From Neobacillus mesonae (lineage in GTDB: Bacteria; Bacillota; Bacilli; Paenibacillales; Paenibacillaceae): 54,848 nucleotides of DNA. Made by a program: the position numbers and the translations under genes. Under the pieces are notes generated by a model that saw only the letters and a program-made list of their open reading frames with translations, was not told the origin of the DNA and did no database searches. Each line of letters starts with the position of its first letter. Position 1 is the stretch's first letter. Of the stretch, positions 1 through 7,691 are shown one piece after another. The DNA is taken from NCBI GenBank assembly GCA_023715865.1, contig JAMBOW010000015.1, forward strand, positions 1-54,848, written 5' to 3'.

Positions 1-35
1 TTACATACTATAACTCAATTCGGATTCAAACGAAA

Positions 36-72
36 CTAAAAAACCAGTCGCCGATTCATTATCGACGACTGG
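36..72 (-). terminator. Terminator of the tsa operon
   Basis: An inverted repeat with arms CCAGTCG and CGACTGG (44-50 and 66-72), extended by three inner pairs, has a T-rich tract (TTTTTTAG) after it on the minus strand. It lies about 100 nt past the tsaD stop. There is no T tract on the plus strand, so it ends minus-strand transcription. Confidence 0.85.
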
Positions 73-169
73 CTGCATAACTTGAAAGGTGTTTTGATCC
101 CTGTCTCAATAACGGGGGTCAGTCCCAAACTCGGATGAGCTTTTTAGCAATTAGATCAATAGCTTATGG

Positions 170-1216
170 TTAAGAATTTACAGACCATTGTTCAAGTGAC
201 AAGCCTGGCTGTGCCTGCAGATCCAAACCTGCTGTCTCGCCGCGCTGCCATTTAAGAAATGCCGCCGCACCAATCATCGCCGCATTATCAGTGCAATACT
301 CCATCGGCGGTATGAGGAGTTTAATGCCTTCCTTCGCACAGCGCTCCTCCAGCGCCTTCCGCAGTCCACGGTTCGCAGCCACGCCTCCGCTGAGCAGAAG
401 CTGCTTCGAGCCGTAAGCACGTACAGCCCGAACGGCTTTTTCAACCAGTACCTCTACAACCGACTCTTGAAAGCCTCTTGCAACGGCTGCCGGATCAAGC
501 GTCTCCTTCTTCATGGATGCTTGATTGACTACATTTAATACAGCGGATTTAAGTCCGCTAAAGCTGAAATCATAGGAATCCGGCTCAAGCCATACTCTTG
601 GCAGGGGAACCGCATGGTCTGCTTCTTGTGCCATGCGATCAACATGGGGACCGCCGGGATAAGGGCAACCAAGGGCACGAGCAACCTTGTCGTAAGCCTC
701 ACCTACAGCGTCATCACGCGTCCGGCCAATAACTTTGAATACCCCTTCCGATTCCATATGAACAAGCTCAGTATGGCCTCCGGATACAACCAGAGACATC
801 GCCGGGTACTCCAGCTCCTGAACCAATCGGTTTGCATAGATATGACCTGCAATATGATGCGTTGCGATCAGCGGTTTACCCAGCGCAAGCGCGAGTGTCT
901 TCGCAGCAACGATTCCCACAAGCAGTGCCCCGACAAGTCCGGGACCTTGAGTTACCGCAACAGCCGAGAGATCCTTAGGCTTAATCCCTGATGCGGCTAT
1001 TGCTTCTTCCAGCATCAGAGTAATGACTTCCACATGTTTACGGGATGCCACTTCAGGGACAACGCCGCCGAATGCTTTATGGGTCTCCACCTGGCTTGAA
1101 ATCAGGTTAGCCAAAACCTCACGGCCATCCTTGACGACAGAGACTGAGGTCTCATCACAGCTCGTTTCGACCGCAAGGATATAGCTGGGTTGTAATGTAA
1201 CGGATGACTGTGTCAT
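170..1216 (-). CDS. tsaD: tRNA N6-threonylcarbamoyladenosine (t6A37) synthesis protein TsaD
   Basis: TsaD (formerly Gcp/YgjD) transfers the threonylcarbamoyl group from TC-AMP to A37 of ANN-decoding tRNAs, working with TsaB and TsaE in the cytoplasm. The 348-aa product has the ASKHA-type ATP-binding start (ILAVETSCDETSVSVV, about residues 13-28), the metal-binding HHIAGH motif near residue 120, and the SFSGLKSAV and LSGGVAANRGLR stretches typical of the family. Its length is usual. The ATG overlaps the rimI stop as ATGA, so translation is probably coupled. It is the last gene of tsaE-tsaB-rimI-tsaD, and a hairpin terminator follows. The product itself is essentially certain. Confidence 0.97.
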   Translation of the reverse strand: MTQSSVTLQPSYILAVETSCDETSVSVVKDGREVLANLISSQVETHKAFGGVVPEVASRKHVEVITLMLEEAIAASGIKPKDLSAVAVTQGPGLVGALLVGIVAAKTLALALGKPLIATHHIAGHIYANRLVQELEYPAMSLVVSGGHTELVHMESEGVFKVIGRTRDDAVGEAYDKVARALGCPYPGGPHVDRMAQEADHAVPLPRVWLEPDSYDFSFSGLKSAVLNVVNQASMKKETLDPAAVARGFQESVVEVLVEKAVRAVRAYGSKQLLLSGGVAANRGLRKALEERCAKEGIKLLIPPMEYCTDNAAMIGAAAFLKWQRGETAGLDLQAQPGLSLEQWSVNS

Positions 1217-1758
1217 AAATCCTTTAAACTTCCTTCCTCTTCACCATCAAGACCATGCTCGATGCTTGCAGGCAGATCAGCCCACATAATAAGCGCATCT
1301 TCATTATTATCAGAATAATATCCTTTACGGAGTCCTGATGGCTTGAATCCTTTTTTCTTATACAAGTTCTGCGCTACGATATTGGACAGACGCACTTCCA
1401 GCGTCATTCGAACCATGCCAAGATAAGATGCTGTCTTCATCATCTCTTCAAGCAGCTTCGACCCGAGCCTTTGTCCGCGGTAAGCCTCTCTGACGGCGAT
1501 GTTCGTAATATGGGCTTCATCCACAATGGTCCACATCCCGGCATATCCGACGGCCTTTCCATCGAGTTCCATAATCATATATCTGGCAAAATGATTTTGT
1601 GTTAATTCATTCACGAACGCAGTTTCCGTCCATGGCAGAGTAAAGCTTTCGTGTTCAATAATCAGTACATCTGGAATATCTTCCAGCTTCATCATTCGAA
1701 ATTCCAAACGTCCGGTTTCCTCATTGCTCTTCATGCGTGAACGTACGACTCCCTTCAT
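1213..1758 (-). CDS. rimI: Ribosomal protein S18-alanine N-acetyltransferase-like GNAT protein RimI
   Basis: GNAT-family acetyltransferase, classically acetylating the N-terminal alanine of ribosomal protein S18. The core starts near residue 20 (MMKLEDIPDVLIIE) and includes the FTLPWTETAF segment, the acetyl-CoA loop motif A (AVREAYRGQRLGSKLLEEM, about 88-106), and LEVRLSNIVAQNLYKKKGF with YYSDNNEDALIMW near the C-terminus. At 181 aa it is somewhat longer than the usual 150 or so, with a short N-terminal leader and an acidic tail. The ATG overlaps the tsaB stop by 4 nt. An internal ATG at residue 9 is possible because the first has no well-spaced ribosome binding site. Position within the tsa operon is typical for Bacillales. 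Confidence 0.93.
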   Translation of the reverse strand: MKGVVRSRMKSNEETGRLEFRMMKLEDIPDVLIIEHESFTLPWTETAFVNELTQNHFARYMIMELDGKAVGYAGMWTIVDEAHITNIAVREAYRGQRLGSKLLEEMMKTASYLGMVRMTLEVRLSNIVAQNLYKKKGFKPSGLRKGYYSDNNEDALIMWADLPASIEHGLDGEEEGSLKDL

Positions 1759-2558
1759 CCTTTGCGTAGAAGTTTCGCTTCCGCCTCGGCAAGTTGTGTA
1801 TAATTCGGAACCAAAGTATGCACTTCTTCATGCTGACCTTGCAGGAGCTTCCTCGCACCCAGCTTACCAACATAGCTTCCTTCCATATCATAAGGCAGTA
1901 AGCCCAGAAGACAGGTCAGACTTTCGCGCAGCCGTTCAATCGTCTCGGTATGAGGGGCCACATCACCGATAAAGATTATTCCTTTCGGCTGAGCTGCAGC
2001 TTCTATCTGCTGATATCGCTCAGACAGCTGCTCCGTCCATCGATCGACGAGACGAATTCCATCTGTATCAAGCCGCTCCAGCGGCTCCTTCCCGCTTGTT
2101 CCTTCAAATAGAGCTGTATAGGCTTGTCCTCTTCTCGCATCCATCAGCGGAACGACCCAGTATTTGTCCTGCTCTGCCTGAGAATACCCAAGTGCAGCAT
2201 CTTTAGAAGCTGCAAAGCTGCCGAGTCCGCCCCATGCTAAAGCTTCAAGACTAGAGACCGAGGCAACAGGCACATCCCATGCCCAGGCAAGTGTCTTGGC
2301 CGCTGTTACGGCTATACGAATACCGGTATATGAACCCGGACCGATTCCCACAGCAATGCCAGCCACCTCTTCACGATCCATATGATGTTCTTTCATTAAA
2401 TCTTCCAATGCGTTCACAACATGCACCGCATGATTCCGTTCGGCACGTGTATTTGATTCGCCCACGAGTGCCTCATCTTCCATTAAAGCTGCGGCAAGCA
2501 CAGCTGTTGACGTATCCAACGCCAAAAACCGCTGACGCGGCTTTCCTTCTTCGTTCAT
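1755..2558 (-). CDS. tsaB: tRNA t6A biosynthesis protein TsaB
   Basis: TsaB (YeaZ) is the inactive ASKHA paralogue that dimerises with TsaD and scaffolds t6A synthesis. The product begins with the family's FLALDTSTAVLAAAL signature and carries AGIAVGIGPGSYTGIRIAV in its first third. An in-frame codon 36 nt upstream is also open, but the ATG at 2556-2558 is preferred. It overlaps the tsaE stop as ATGA and has GTGGAG about 9 nt upstream. That gives 267 aa. It overlaps rimI by 4 nt at the 3' end. Confidence 0.94.
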   Translation of the reverse strand: MNEEGKPRQRFLALDTSTAVLAAALMEDEALVGESNTRAERNHAVHVVNALEDLMKEHHMDREEVAGIAVGIGPGSYTGIRIAVTAAKTLAWAWDVPVASVSSLEALAWGGLGSFAASKDAALGYSQAEQDKYWVVPLMDARRGQAYTALFEGTSGKEPLERLDTDGIRLVDRWTEQLSERYQQIEAAAQPKGIIFIGDVAPHTETIERLRESLTCLLGLLPYDMEGSYVGKLGARKLLQGQHEEVHTLVPNYTQLAEAEAKLLRKG

Positions 2559-3043
2559 CCCAAATCGACTCCACTTCTTTTCAGTTCCCGGCACCAGTCA
2601 GCGTAAGGCGACCCGTAGCCATTCAGGCAAATGCTCCGCTCTCCTGTTTCTGTAACGATCATTTGAATATGCAAATGGGCTTCAGGCAGCAGCTCGGTAA
2701 TAATGCTCGACCATTCAACCAAGCTTACACCGTCTCCATAAAAATACTCGTCTAGTCCGAGCCCCTCCGCTTCATCCAGCGAAATTCGGTACACATCCAT
2801 ATGATATAGCGGAAGCCTTCCTTCATACTCTTTAATAAGGGTAAACGTAGGACTGTTCACAACCCCGTCAACACCTAGATGCTTCGCAAAGTATTTGGAA
2901 AAAGCGGTCTTCCCTGCACCGAGATCACCGTCAAGCGCAATTACTGAGCCAGGCACGGCCAATTCTGCAAGCCGGGCAGCGAGGCGCTCCGTATCCTGTA
3001 CGCTTTTTGAGTGAAAACTCCACTCCTGATGCTCATGCTTCAA
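2555..3043 (-). CDS. tsaE: tRNA t6A biosynthesis ATPase TsaE
   Basis: TsaE (YdiB/YjeE) is a small P-loop ATPase that binds the TsaB-TsaD complex and supports multiple turnovers of t6A synthesis. The 162-aa product has a Walker A GDLGAGKT near residue 40, the SPTFTLIKEY switch-like segment, and LVEWSSII. The start is a TTG at 3041-3043, preceded by AAGG with 8-nt spacing. It is the first gene of the four-gene operon, about 66 nt downstream of a good sigma-A promoter. Confidence 0.94.
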   Translation of the reverse strand: MKHEHQEWSFHSKSVQDTERLAARLAELAVPGSVIALDGDLGAGKTAFSKYFAKHLGVDGVVNSPTFTLIKEYEGRLPLYHMDVYRISLDEAEGLGLDEYFYGDGVSLVEWSSIITELLPEAHLHIQMIVTETGERSICLNGYGSPYADWCRELKRSGVDLG

Positions 3044-3108
3044 TATGCTAACCTTCTTTCGGTTTAAACAAAATATTCACTTACTGGTTCAGTCAAATCC
3101 TTCACCTC

Positions 3109-3137
3109 ATTATATAGTTCTCCATCTTCCCTAGCAA
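3109..3137 (-). promoter_or_regulatory. Sigma-A promoter of the tsa operon
   Basis: On the minus strand a TTGCTA -35 box (3137-3132), a 17-nt spacer and a perfect TATAAT -10 box (3114-3109) lie just upstream of the tsaE TTG start. Confidence 0.75.
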
Positions 3138-3151
3138 GGTAAGCAGGACAC

Positions 3152-3185
3152 ACAAAAAACCCGGGCTAGTAAAAGATTCCCGGGT
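3152..3185 (-). terminator. Terminator of the sspH operon
   Basis: Perfect arms ACCCGGG (3159-3165) and CCCGGGT (3179-3185), with a T6 tract on the minus strand, stand 17 nt past the sspH stop. They insulate the tsa promoter from sspH transcription. Confidence 0.88.
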
Positions 3186-3201
3186 ACATAGAAGTATTAA
3201 A

Positions 3202-3387
3202 TTATTTATCTTCTACCAGACGATCCACACTGACCGTATGTGTTTCAAGCGGGCTGTTGCCAATCTGCACGGTAGCCATTTTATTCTCCATATCGACATG
3301 TTCGATCCAGATCGGCTGTTCCCCATCCAGTTTGACCGCTATACTTTCCTTCGCTTCAAATATTGCTTTTGCGCGATTTGCATCCAT
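3202..3387 (-). CDS. sspH: Minor acid-soluble spore protein, SspH family
   Basis: The 61-aa product matches the H-type small acid-soluble spore protein family. It has an N-terminal NRAKAIFEAKESI segment, a central IWIEHVD motif, and a hydrophilic end with VSVDRLVEDK; the B. subtilis relative has QRAKEI and MIQHVD at equivalent places. These proteins are made in the forespore and are part of the spore core. The ATG follows the stop of the upstream ORF by 2 nt, with a GGGGAG site inside the end of that ORF, so the two are co-transcribed. The shared promoter matches sigma-G. Confidence 0.88.
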   Translation of the reverse strand: MDANRAKAIFEAKESIAVKLDGEQPIWIEHVDMENKMATVQIGNSPLETHTVSVDRLVEDK

Positions 3388-3389
3388 AA

Positions 3390-3707
3390 TCAGGACTCCC
3401 CTTTCGTATTCTTGATATCCAGCTCGTCTTCATTAAACAGAGCATCTGTTGTGCTGTCTCCGATATACCCGTTATCCTCAGTAACCTGGCCGCCACCCAG
3501 CCCTTCATTCACCATCCGGTCTACGTCAAAGGCCGTATTTTCCAGCGATTCCTCATCTCCTGGATTTCCAGTCACCTCTTCCCAGTCCACCATATCTGCG
3601 GCAAGCATTTCCGTCCCGGTGAGCGCTTCCCAGAAATGATCTACCTCGGCTTCCCTGTCATTGCGGTCTCTTCCATCCGGCCTGTTCAAATCATCAGTTC
3701 TAGACAT
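3390..3707 (-). CDS. Hypothetical acidic protein, probably forespore-expressed
   Basis: I do not recognise this 105-aa protein. It is strongly acidic and soluble, with no membrane segment or signal peptide. The N-terminus is rich in Asp and Arg, and the middle carries a Trp (MVDWEEVTGNPGDEESLEN). Strong ribosome binding site GAAGGAG lies 7 nt before the ATG. It is the first gene of a two-gene operon with sspH, behind a sequence that fits the sigma-G consensus, so expression late in the forespore is inferred. Whether it is a spore structural component is unknown. Confidence 0.8.
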   Translation of the reverse strand: MSRTDDLNRPDGRDRNDREAEVDHFWEALTGTEMLAADMVDWEEVTGNPGDEESLENTAFDVDRMVNEGLGGGQVTEDNGYIGDSTTDALFNEDELDIKNTKGES

Positions 3708-3735
3708 GAATTTTCTCCTTCACCCTTTTTAAGAA

Positions 3736-3765
3736 TAATATGTCCTGTTCATCCTCCAATCATGC
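3736..3765 (-). promoter_or_regulatory. Candidate sigma-G promoter of the sspH operon
   Basis: On the minus strand GCATG (3765-3761), an 18-nt spacer and CATATTA (3742-3736) fit the forespore sigma-G pattern GHATR-N18-CATNHTA at every defined position. It lies about 30 nt before the ATG of the 105-aa gene, which agrees with the sspH content of the operon. Confidence 0.75.
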
Positions 3766-3774
3766 ATCCGCAAA

Positions 3775-3804
3775 GGTTACAATGACTGATTTTTGCCCAT
3801 ACTA
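3775..3804 (+). promoter_or_regulatory. Candidate sigma-G-like promoter of ku
   Basis: CATACTA (3798-3804) matches the sigma-G -10 box. With an 18-nt spacer the -35 would be GGTTA (3775-3779), only a partial match to GHATR. ku in B. subtilis is known to be sigma-G dependent, so the placement is plausible. It would put the transcript start after the alternative upstream ATG at 3793, which supports the ku start chosen here. Confidence 0.45.
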
Positions 3805-3846
3805 CTAAGAAACGCTGTTAGCAAAGTAATGAAGGAGGGAAAAAAT

Positions 3847-4776
3847 ATGCATACGGTCTGGAAAGGGGCGATCAGCTTTGGCTTGGTGCACGTCCCGGTT
3901 AAGATGTTCTCTGCCACAGAGGATAAAGACATTTCCATGCGTTATATTCACCAAGTGTGCGGAAGTCCTCTTGCCTATATCCGCAAATGTCCATCCTGTG
4001 ATGTTGAGGTGAAATGGGAGGAAATCACAAAGGGTTATGAGTATGAAAAGGGAAAATTCGTTCTGTTTGAAAAAGAGGAGCTGGATCAGCTTTCCGAGCA
4101 GGCAAACAAAAATATTGCTATCTTAGATTTCGTTAATTTGACTGATATTGATCCGATTTATTTTCAAAAAACCTATTATCTTTCACCTGATCAATCTGGA
4201 GGAAATGCGTATCAGCTGCTGATGACCGCCATGCGGGAAACAGGAAAGATTGGCATCGCTAAAATTTCCATCCGTTCCAAAAGCTCTTTGGCTGCGATCA
4301 GGGTGCTTGAGGATTGCCTGGCAATCGAAACTATTTTTTATCCGGATGAAATCCGGCCGGTCTCTCAAGTGCCAAACATACCAGAGAATATCGCTGTTAA
4401 CGATAAAGAGCTCACGATGGCCAAAATGCTGATCGACCAGCTCAGTACTCCATTTGATCCTGAAAAATATACCGATGATTACCGGGCAAGACTGCTCGAG
4501 CTCATCAATCACAAGGTGGCAGGAGAAGAGTACAAGATCGCTCCAGCCAAGCCGGAAGCCAATGTAGTGGATCTCATGGCTGCGCTGCAGGCGAGCATTC
4601 AGGCGACCCAGACCCAGCAGCCTCCGATTATGACAGATCCAGGTCCGTCTAAGCCAGCCAAGAAGCGGACGACGCGTAAAACAACCGCTGAGAAGAAGGA
4701 GAATAAGGACGAGCCTGTTGTAACACCGAAAACAACAAAAAGGAAAACGGCTAAGAAGAAAGAAACCGGCGCTTGA
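3847..4776 (+). CDS. ku: Non-homologous end-joining protein Ku
   Basis: Bacterial Ku binds DNA double-strand ends as a homodimer and recruits LigD. The product opens with the family signature HTVWKGAISFGLVHVPVKM, followed by the Ku beta-barrel core (IHQVCGSPLAYIRKCPSCDVEV, about 36-57, with a CPSC pair) and the FDPEKYTDDYRARL segment near residue 200. A Lys/Arg/Thr-rich C-terminal tail (about 255-309) is typical of Bacillales Ku and probably binds DNA. The ATG at 3847 is chosen over 3793 because GGAGG lies 8 nt upstream and the family begins at MHTVW. ligD ligase and polymerase genes follow downstream. Confidence 0.96.
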   Translation: MHTVWKGAISFGLVHVPVKMFSATEDKDISMRYIHQVCGSPLAYIRKCPSCDVEVKWEEITKGYEYEKGKFVLFEKEELDQLSEQANKNIAILDFVNLTDIDPIYFQKTYYLSPDQSGGNAYQLLMTAMRETGKIGIAKISIRSKSSLAAIRVLEDCLAIETIFYPDEIRPVSQVPNIPENIAVNDKELTMAKMLIDQLSTPFDPEKYTDDYRARLLELINHKVAGEEYKIAPAKPEANVVDLMAALQASIQATQTQQPPIMTDPGPSKPAKKRTTRKTTAEKKENKDEPVVTPKTTKRKTAKKKETGA

Positions 4777-4811
4777 GTTTAATTATTTTCGCAGGCAACT
4801 GCAGATTGCCG

Positions 4812-4840
4812 TTGACGGGTCCATATAGACACTATATACT
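4812..4840 (+). promoter_or_regulatory. Sigma-A promoter of the dioxygenase gene
   Basis: TTGACG (4812-4817), a 17-nt spacer and TATACT (4835-4840) form a strong sigma-A promoter. The -10 box runs directly into the palindrome at 4838-4872, an arrangement typical of a repressible promoter. Confidence 0.75.
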
Positions 4841-4872
4841 AACTTACATTAAGTAACTAAATGTACATTAGT
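4838..4872 (+). promoter_or_regulatory. Palindromic operator upstream of the dioxygenase gene
   Basis: Two 16-nt arms (4838-4853, starting ACTAACTTACATT; and 4857-4872, ending GTACATTAGT) are inverted repeats with 13 of 16 positions pairing, separated by 3 nt. The site covers the end of the -10 box and the start-site region. Its layout recalls operators of the redox-sensing MarR/DUF24 regulators (YodB, CatR) that repress catDE in B. subtilis. The regulator is not in this window. Confidence 0.6.
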
Positions 4873-4912
4873 AACAATTTTGATATGGACATTCTAAGGA
4901 GGCAATTAAATA

Positions 4913-5773
4913 ATGACCTATTCTATTGATCAAGCAACATCTCTTGGGGAAGTTAAGCTACGCGTCAGCGAGCTGTCTCGTTCTATTACTTTTTACGAAC
5001 AGGTCGTCGGTCTTAAGCTGCTGTCCCGTAATGCGAATCTGGCTGTGCTTACTGCTGATGGCGTAAAGCCGCTCGTTATTCTCGAGGAACTTGAAAATGT
5101 TAAGCCGATCCAGCCAAGAAGCCATGCCGGCTTGTATCATTTTGCTATTCTTCTGCCTGATCGCAAATCCCTCGGTCTTGCCCTGCGCAACCTCATTGAC
5201 CGCGGTATGGAAATCGGACAAGGAGATCACAGCGTCAGTGAAGCATTGTATATTAATGATCCCGATGGTCATGGCATTGAAATCTATGCAGACCGTACGC
5301 GGAGTGTATGGAAAAAGGACGAAAATAATCATTACATCATGGGTACAGATGCTGTTGACGTTCGCGGACTGCTCGATCTTGCGGGCGAAGAGCCTTTTAC
5401 AGGGCTGCCTGATGGCACCATCATCGGCCATGTTCACTTCCATATATCCGACCTTGCCACGGCTCGCAGGTTCTACAATGAGCTGCTCGGCTTTGATATC
5501 GTACTGGATGATCCGCGTTTTAGAGCCGTCTTCGTCTCTGCAGGCGGGTATCATCATCACATCGGGCTTAATATATGGGCTGGTCAGAATGCCCCGGCAA
5601 CACCTCAGGATGCTGTAGGGATTGATTACTTTACGATCGTGTTTGATAACAAGAATGCGTACGACGAAACCTTAGCCCGGCTTCAATCGAGCGGCTATTC
5701 CATTACGAATATTGATGGTGAAGCCTATGTTAACGATCCGTTTTCCATTCGTATTCGTATGATCCATAAATAA
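4913..5773 (+). CDS. VOC-superfamily ring-cleaving dioxygenase (CatE-like, catechol 2,3-dioxygenase family)
   Basis: Two tandem vicinal-oxygen-chelate modules are visible: residues about 10-130 (VKLRVSELSRSITFYEQVVGLKLL ending in GIEIYADR) and about 165-286 (VHFHISDLATARRFYNELLGF ending near AYVNDPFSIRIRM). Candidate Fe(II) ligands are in VHFHISD, the HHHIGLN stretch and a late acidic residue. The length equals that of B. subtilis CatE (YfiE), which cleaves catechol extradiol and protects against quinones. A GGAGG site precedes the ATG. It has its own promoter and operator and sits between ku and ligD, which is not a pairing I know to be functional. The substrate is inferred. Confidence 0.85.
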   Translation: MTYSIDQATSLGEVKLRVSELSRSITFYEQVVGLKLLSRNANLAVLTADGVKPLVILEELENVKPIQPRSHAGLYHFAILLPDRKSLGLALRNLIDRGMEIGQGDHSVSEALYINDPDGHGIEIYADRTRSVWKKDENNHYIMGTDAVDVRGLLDLAGEEPFTGLPDGTIIGHVHFHISDLATARRFYNELLGFDIVLDDPRFRAVFVSAGGYHHHIGLNIWAGQNAPATPQDAVGIDYFTIVFDNKNAYDETLARLQSSGYSITNIDGEAYVNDPFSIRIRMIHK

Positions 5774-5800
5774 GTAATGATATAAAAAAGGAGAAGCATC

Positions 5801-6757
5801 ATGGAGCTTAAGCCAGTCATTCCCTTTGAACCTGTACGAACAACAACATTCCCTGCCGGCCATTCTTGGATTGCTCAGGTGAAATGGGATGGAGTCCGCA
5901 TGCTTACTTACTATGACGGACATGAAGTGAGGCTCGTTAACCGTAAGCGGAATGACCGGACCTTACAGTATCCAGAACTTACACAAGCGGATGTTTATTC
6001 ATCCGCTTCTTCTTTTATTATTGACGGAGAACTGATTGCTTTCAGCGAAGGGAAGCCATCCTTTCACGAAATTATGAAACGGGACAGTCTGCGGAGCGAA
6101 CGCAGCATTAGGCAGGGATTAAAGAGTGTTCCCGTTACTTATATGGTGTTTGATATTTTGTATCTTAACGGAGAATGGGTTACAAATCGTCCGCTGTCGG
6201 AAAGACAGCAGCTTCTTGCACAAATCATTAAGCCTCAAGCACAGGTTCAGCTTGTACAAAACTTCCCGGATGGCAATGTTTTGTTTGATGCAGTGAAGGC
6301 TCAGCAGCTCGAAGGTGTTGTCGTCAAGGATCTGACCAGTACTTATGCTTTAGATGGTAAGGACAGCCGATGGCAGAAGCGCAAGAAGAACGGGGATTTG
6401 TATGCTGTCATTGGAGGTGTGACCTTCCGGGACAAGATTGTGAACTCCCTCCTGCTTGGCCTATACAATGATCACGGAGAGCTTGAGTATATCGGTCACG
6501 CAGGTACGGGAAGATTCACGGTTCAGGACTGGAGGACGCTTACGGAAAAAGCTCTGACGATGGCCGCAAGCAGCATGCCTTTTAAAGAAGTCCCTGTAAG
6601 AAATCAAGGCGCACTCTGGATCCAGCCAGAGATGGTAGTGAGGGTGACGTTTCTGGAATGGACTCCAGGGGGCACGATGCGCCATCCGACTATCGAAAGC
6701 TTAGCGCCGCATATTCCTGTCGCAGAATGTTTATTATCACAGAAGGAGGAGGGCTGA
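5801..6757 (+). CDS. ligD: NHEJ ATP-dependent DNA ligase domain of LigD
   Basis: Stand-alone ATP-dependent DNA ligase of the LigD type. Nucleotidyltransferase motif I is KWDGVR (about residues 28-33, adenylated Lys), with IDGELIAF (motif III), FDILYLNGEW (IIIa), EGVVVKD (IV), WQKRKK (V) and an OB-fold C-terminus ending FLEWTPGGTMRHPTIESL. It seals ends held by Ku. Its TGA stop is followed by CTT and then the ATG of the polymerase ORF in the same reading frame, so only a single UGA separates the two. The B. subtilis homologue is a LIG-POL fusion of about the same summed length. Confidence 0.93.
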   Translation: MELKPVIPFEPVRTTTFPAGHSWIAQVKWDGVRMLTYYDGHEVRLVNRKRNDRTLQYPELTQADVYSSASSFIIDGELIAFSEGKPSFHEIMKRDSLRSERSIRQGLKSVPVTYMVFDILYLNGEWVTNRPLSERQQLLAQIIKPQAQVQLVQNFPDGNVLFDAVKAQQLEGVVVKDLTSTYALDGKDSRWQKRKKNGDLYAVIGGVTFRDKIVNSLLLGLYNDHGELEYIGHAGTGRFTVQDWRTLTEKALTMAASSMPFKEVPVRNQGALWIQPEMVVRVTFLEWTPGGTMRHPTIESLAPHIPVAECLLSQKEEG

Positions 6758-6760
6758 CTT

Positions 6761-7651
6761 ATGCCGCGCACCGTCAAGGGCACGATACAAATCGGGGGAC
6801 ATGATATTACAATCACGAATCCGGATAAACCGCTCTGGCCGGAAGCCGGAGTAACCAAAGCGATCTACCTGCAGAAGCTGGCTGAGCTCTCTCCTTATTT
6901 GCTCACGTATTGCAGGAACCGGCTGCTTACAACGATCCGATATCCGCATGGTATACACGGTGAATTTTTTTATCAAAAAAACGCGCCGGAGCCGCTCCCT
7001 CCTTTTGTTAAGACAGCTGTGCACGAGAACATCAACTATATCGTGATGGAGGACCTGCCTGTATTGCTGTGGCTTGGAAATCTTGCTGCACTTGAGTTCC
7101 ATCCTTCTCTTCATTATATTTCCAGCCAGCTGCCCTGCGAATGGATGATCGATCTGGACCCTTCTTTGATAGAGGAACCCCGAATTATGGAGGCTACGCA
7201 AATCGTGGGCCAAACTCTCTCCTCGCTTGGTATTCAATCGGTACCCAAGACTTCGGGAGCAACCGGTGTTCAGATTATTGTACCGATTGAGAAAGGAATT
7301 ACTTTCGAAGAGCTGCGGACCCTCGGTCATTTTGTAGGAAGATATGTATGTGAGAAGCACCCTAAACTATTCACTCTAGAACGTCTGAAAAAGGATCGGG
7401 GCGACAAAATCTATTTTGATTACCTCCAGCATTATGGCGGAAAAACATTAGCTGCCCCCTATACTCCAAGGGCAAGAGAACATGCTTCTGTCTCCACCCC
7501 GCTGCTCTGGGAAGAAGTCGCAAACAATGTTAAACCCAAGGACTTCCACCTACTGAATATCGGTGCCAGGCTGGCAGAGAAAGGCGATATTCTGGCTTCC
7601 CTTCCTCCCCAGCCTCTGGGGACGATTCTACAGCATTTAACCAAGAAATAA
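6761..7651 (+). CDS. ligD: NHEJ polymerase/primase domain of LigD
   Basis: Archaeo-eukaryotic-primase-type polymerase that fills gaps and adds ribonucleotides during end joining. The 296-aa product carries the metal-binding DLDPS motif (about 128-132), the KTSGATGVQIIVPI strand-loop (about 160-173) and a late DYLQHYGGKTLAAPYTPRAR segment, all characteristic of LigD POL. No phosphoesterase domain is present in either part. A strong AAGGAGGAGGG site overlaps the end of the ligase ORF, about 7 nt before the ATG, so independent initiation by coupling is likely. A bidirectional terminator follows. Confidence 0.92.
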   Translation: MPRTVKGTIQIGGHDITITNPDKPLWPEAGVTKAIYLQKLAELSPYLLTYCRNRLLTTIRYPHGIHGEFFYQKNAPEPLPPFVKTAVHENINYIVMEDLPVLLWLGNLAALEFHPSLHYISSQLPCEWMIDLDPSLIEEPRIMEATQIVGQTLSSLGIQSVPKTSGATGVQIIVPIEKGITFEELRTLGHFVGRYVCEKHPKLFTLERLKKDRGDKIYFDYLQHYGGKTLAAPYTPRAREHASVSTPLLWEEVANNVKPKDFHLLNIGARLAEKGDILASLPPQPLGTILQHLTKK

Positions 7652-7691
7652 GCCTTTAATTAAAGATCGGTATTACTTGCTAATCCAAAAA

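Noticed and set aside
3793..3846. Upstream ATG extension of ku
   Set aside because: No ribosome binding site; it lies before the probable transcript start, and the family begins at the ATG with the GGAGG site.
4958..5560. A 200-codon minus-strand ORF over the dioxygenase gene
   Set aside because: Antisense shadow of the VOC protein with no ribosome binding site and no recognisable family.
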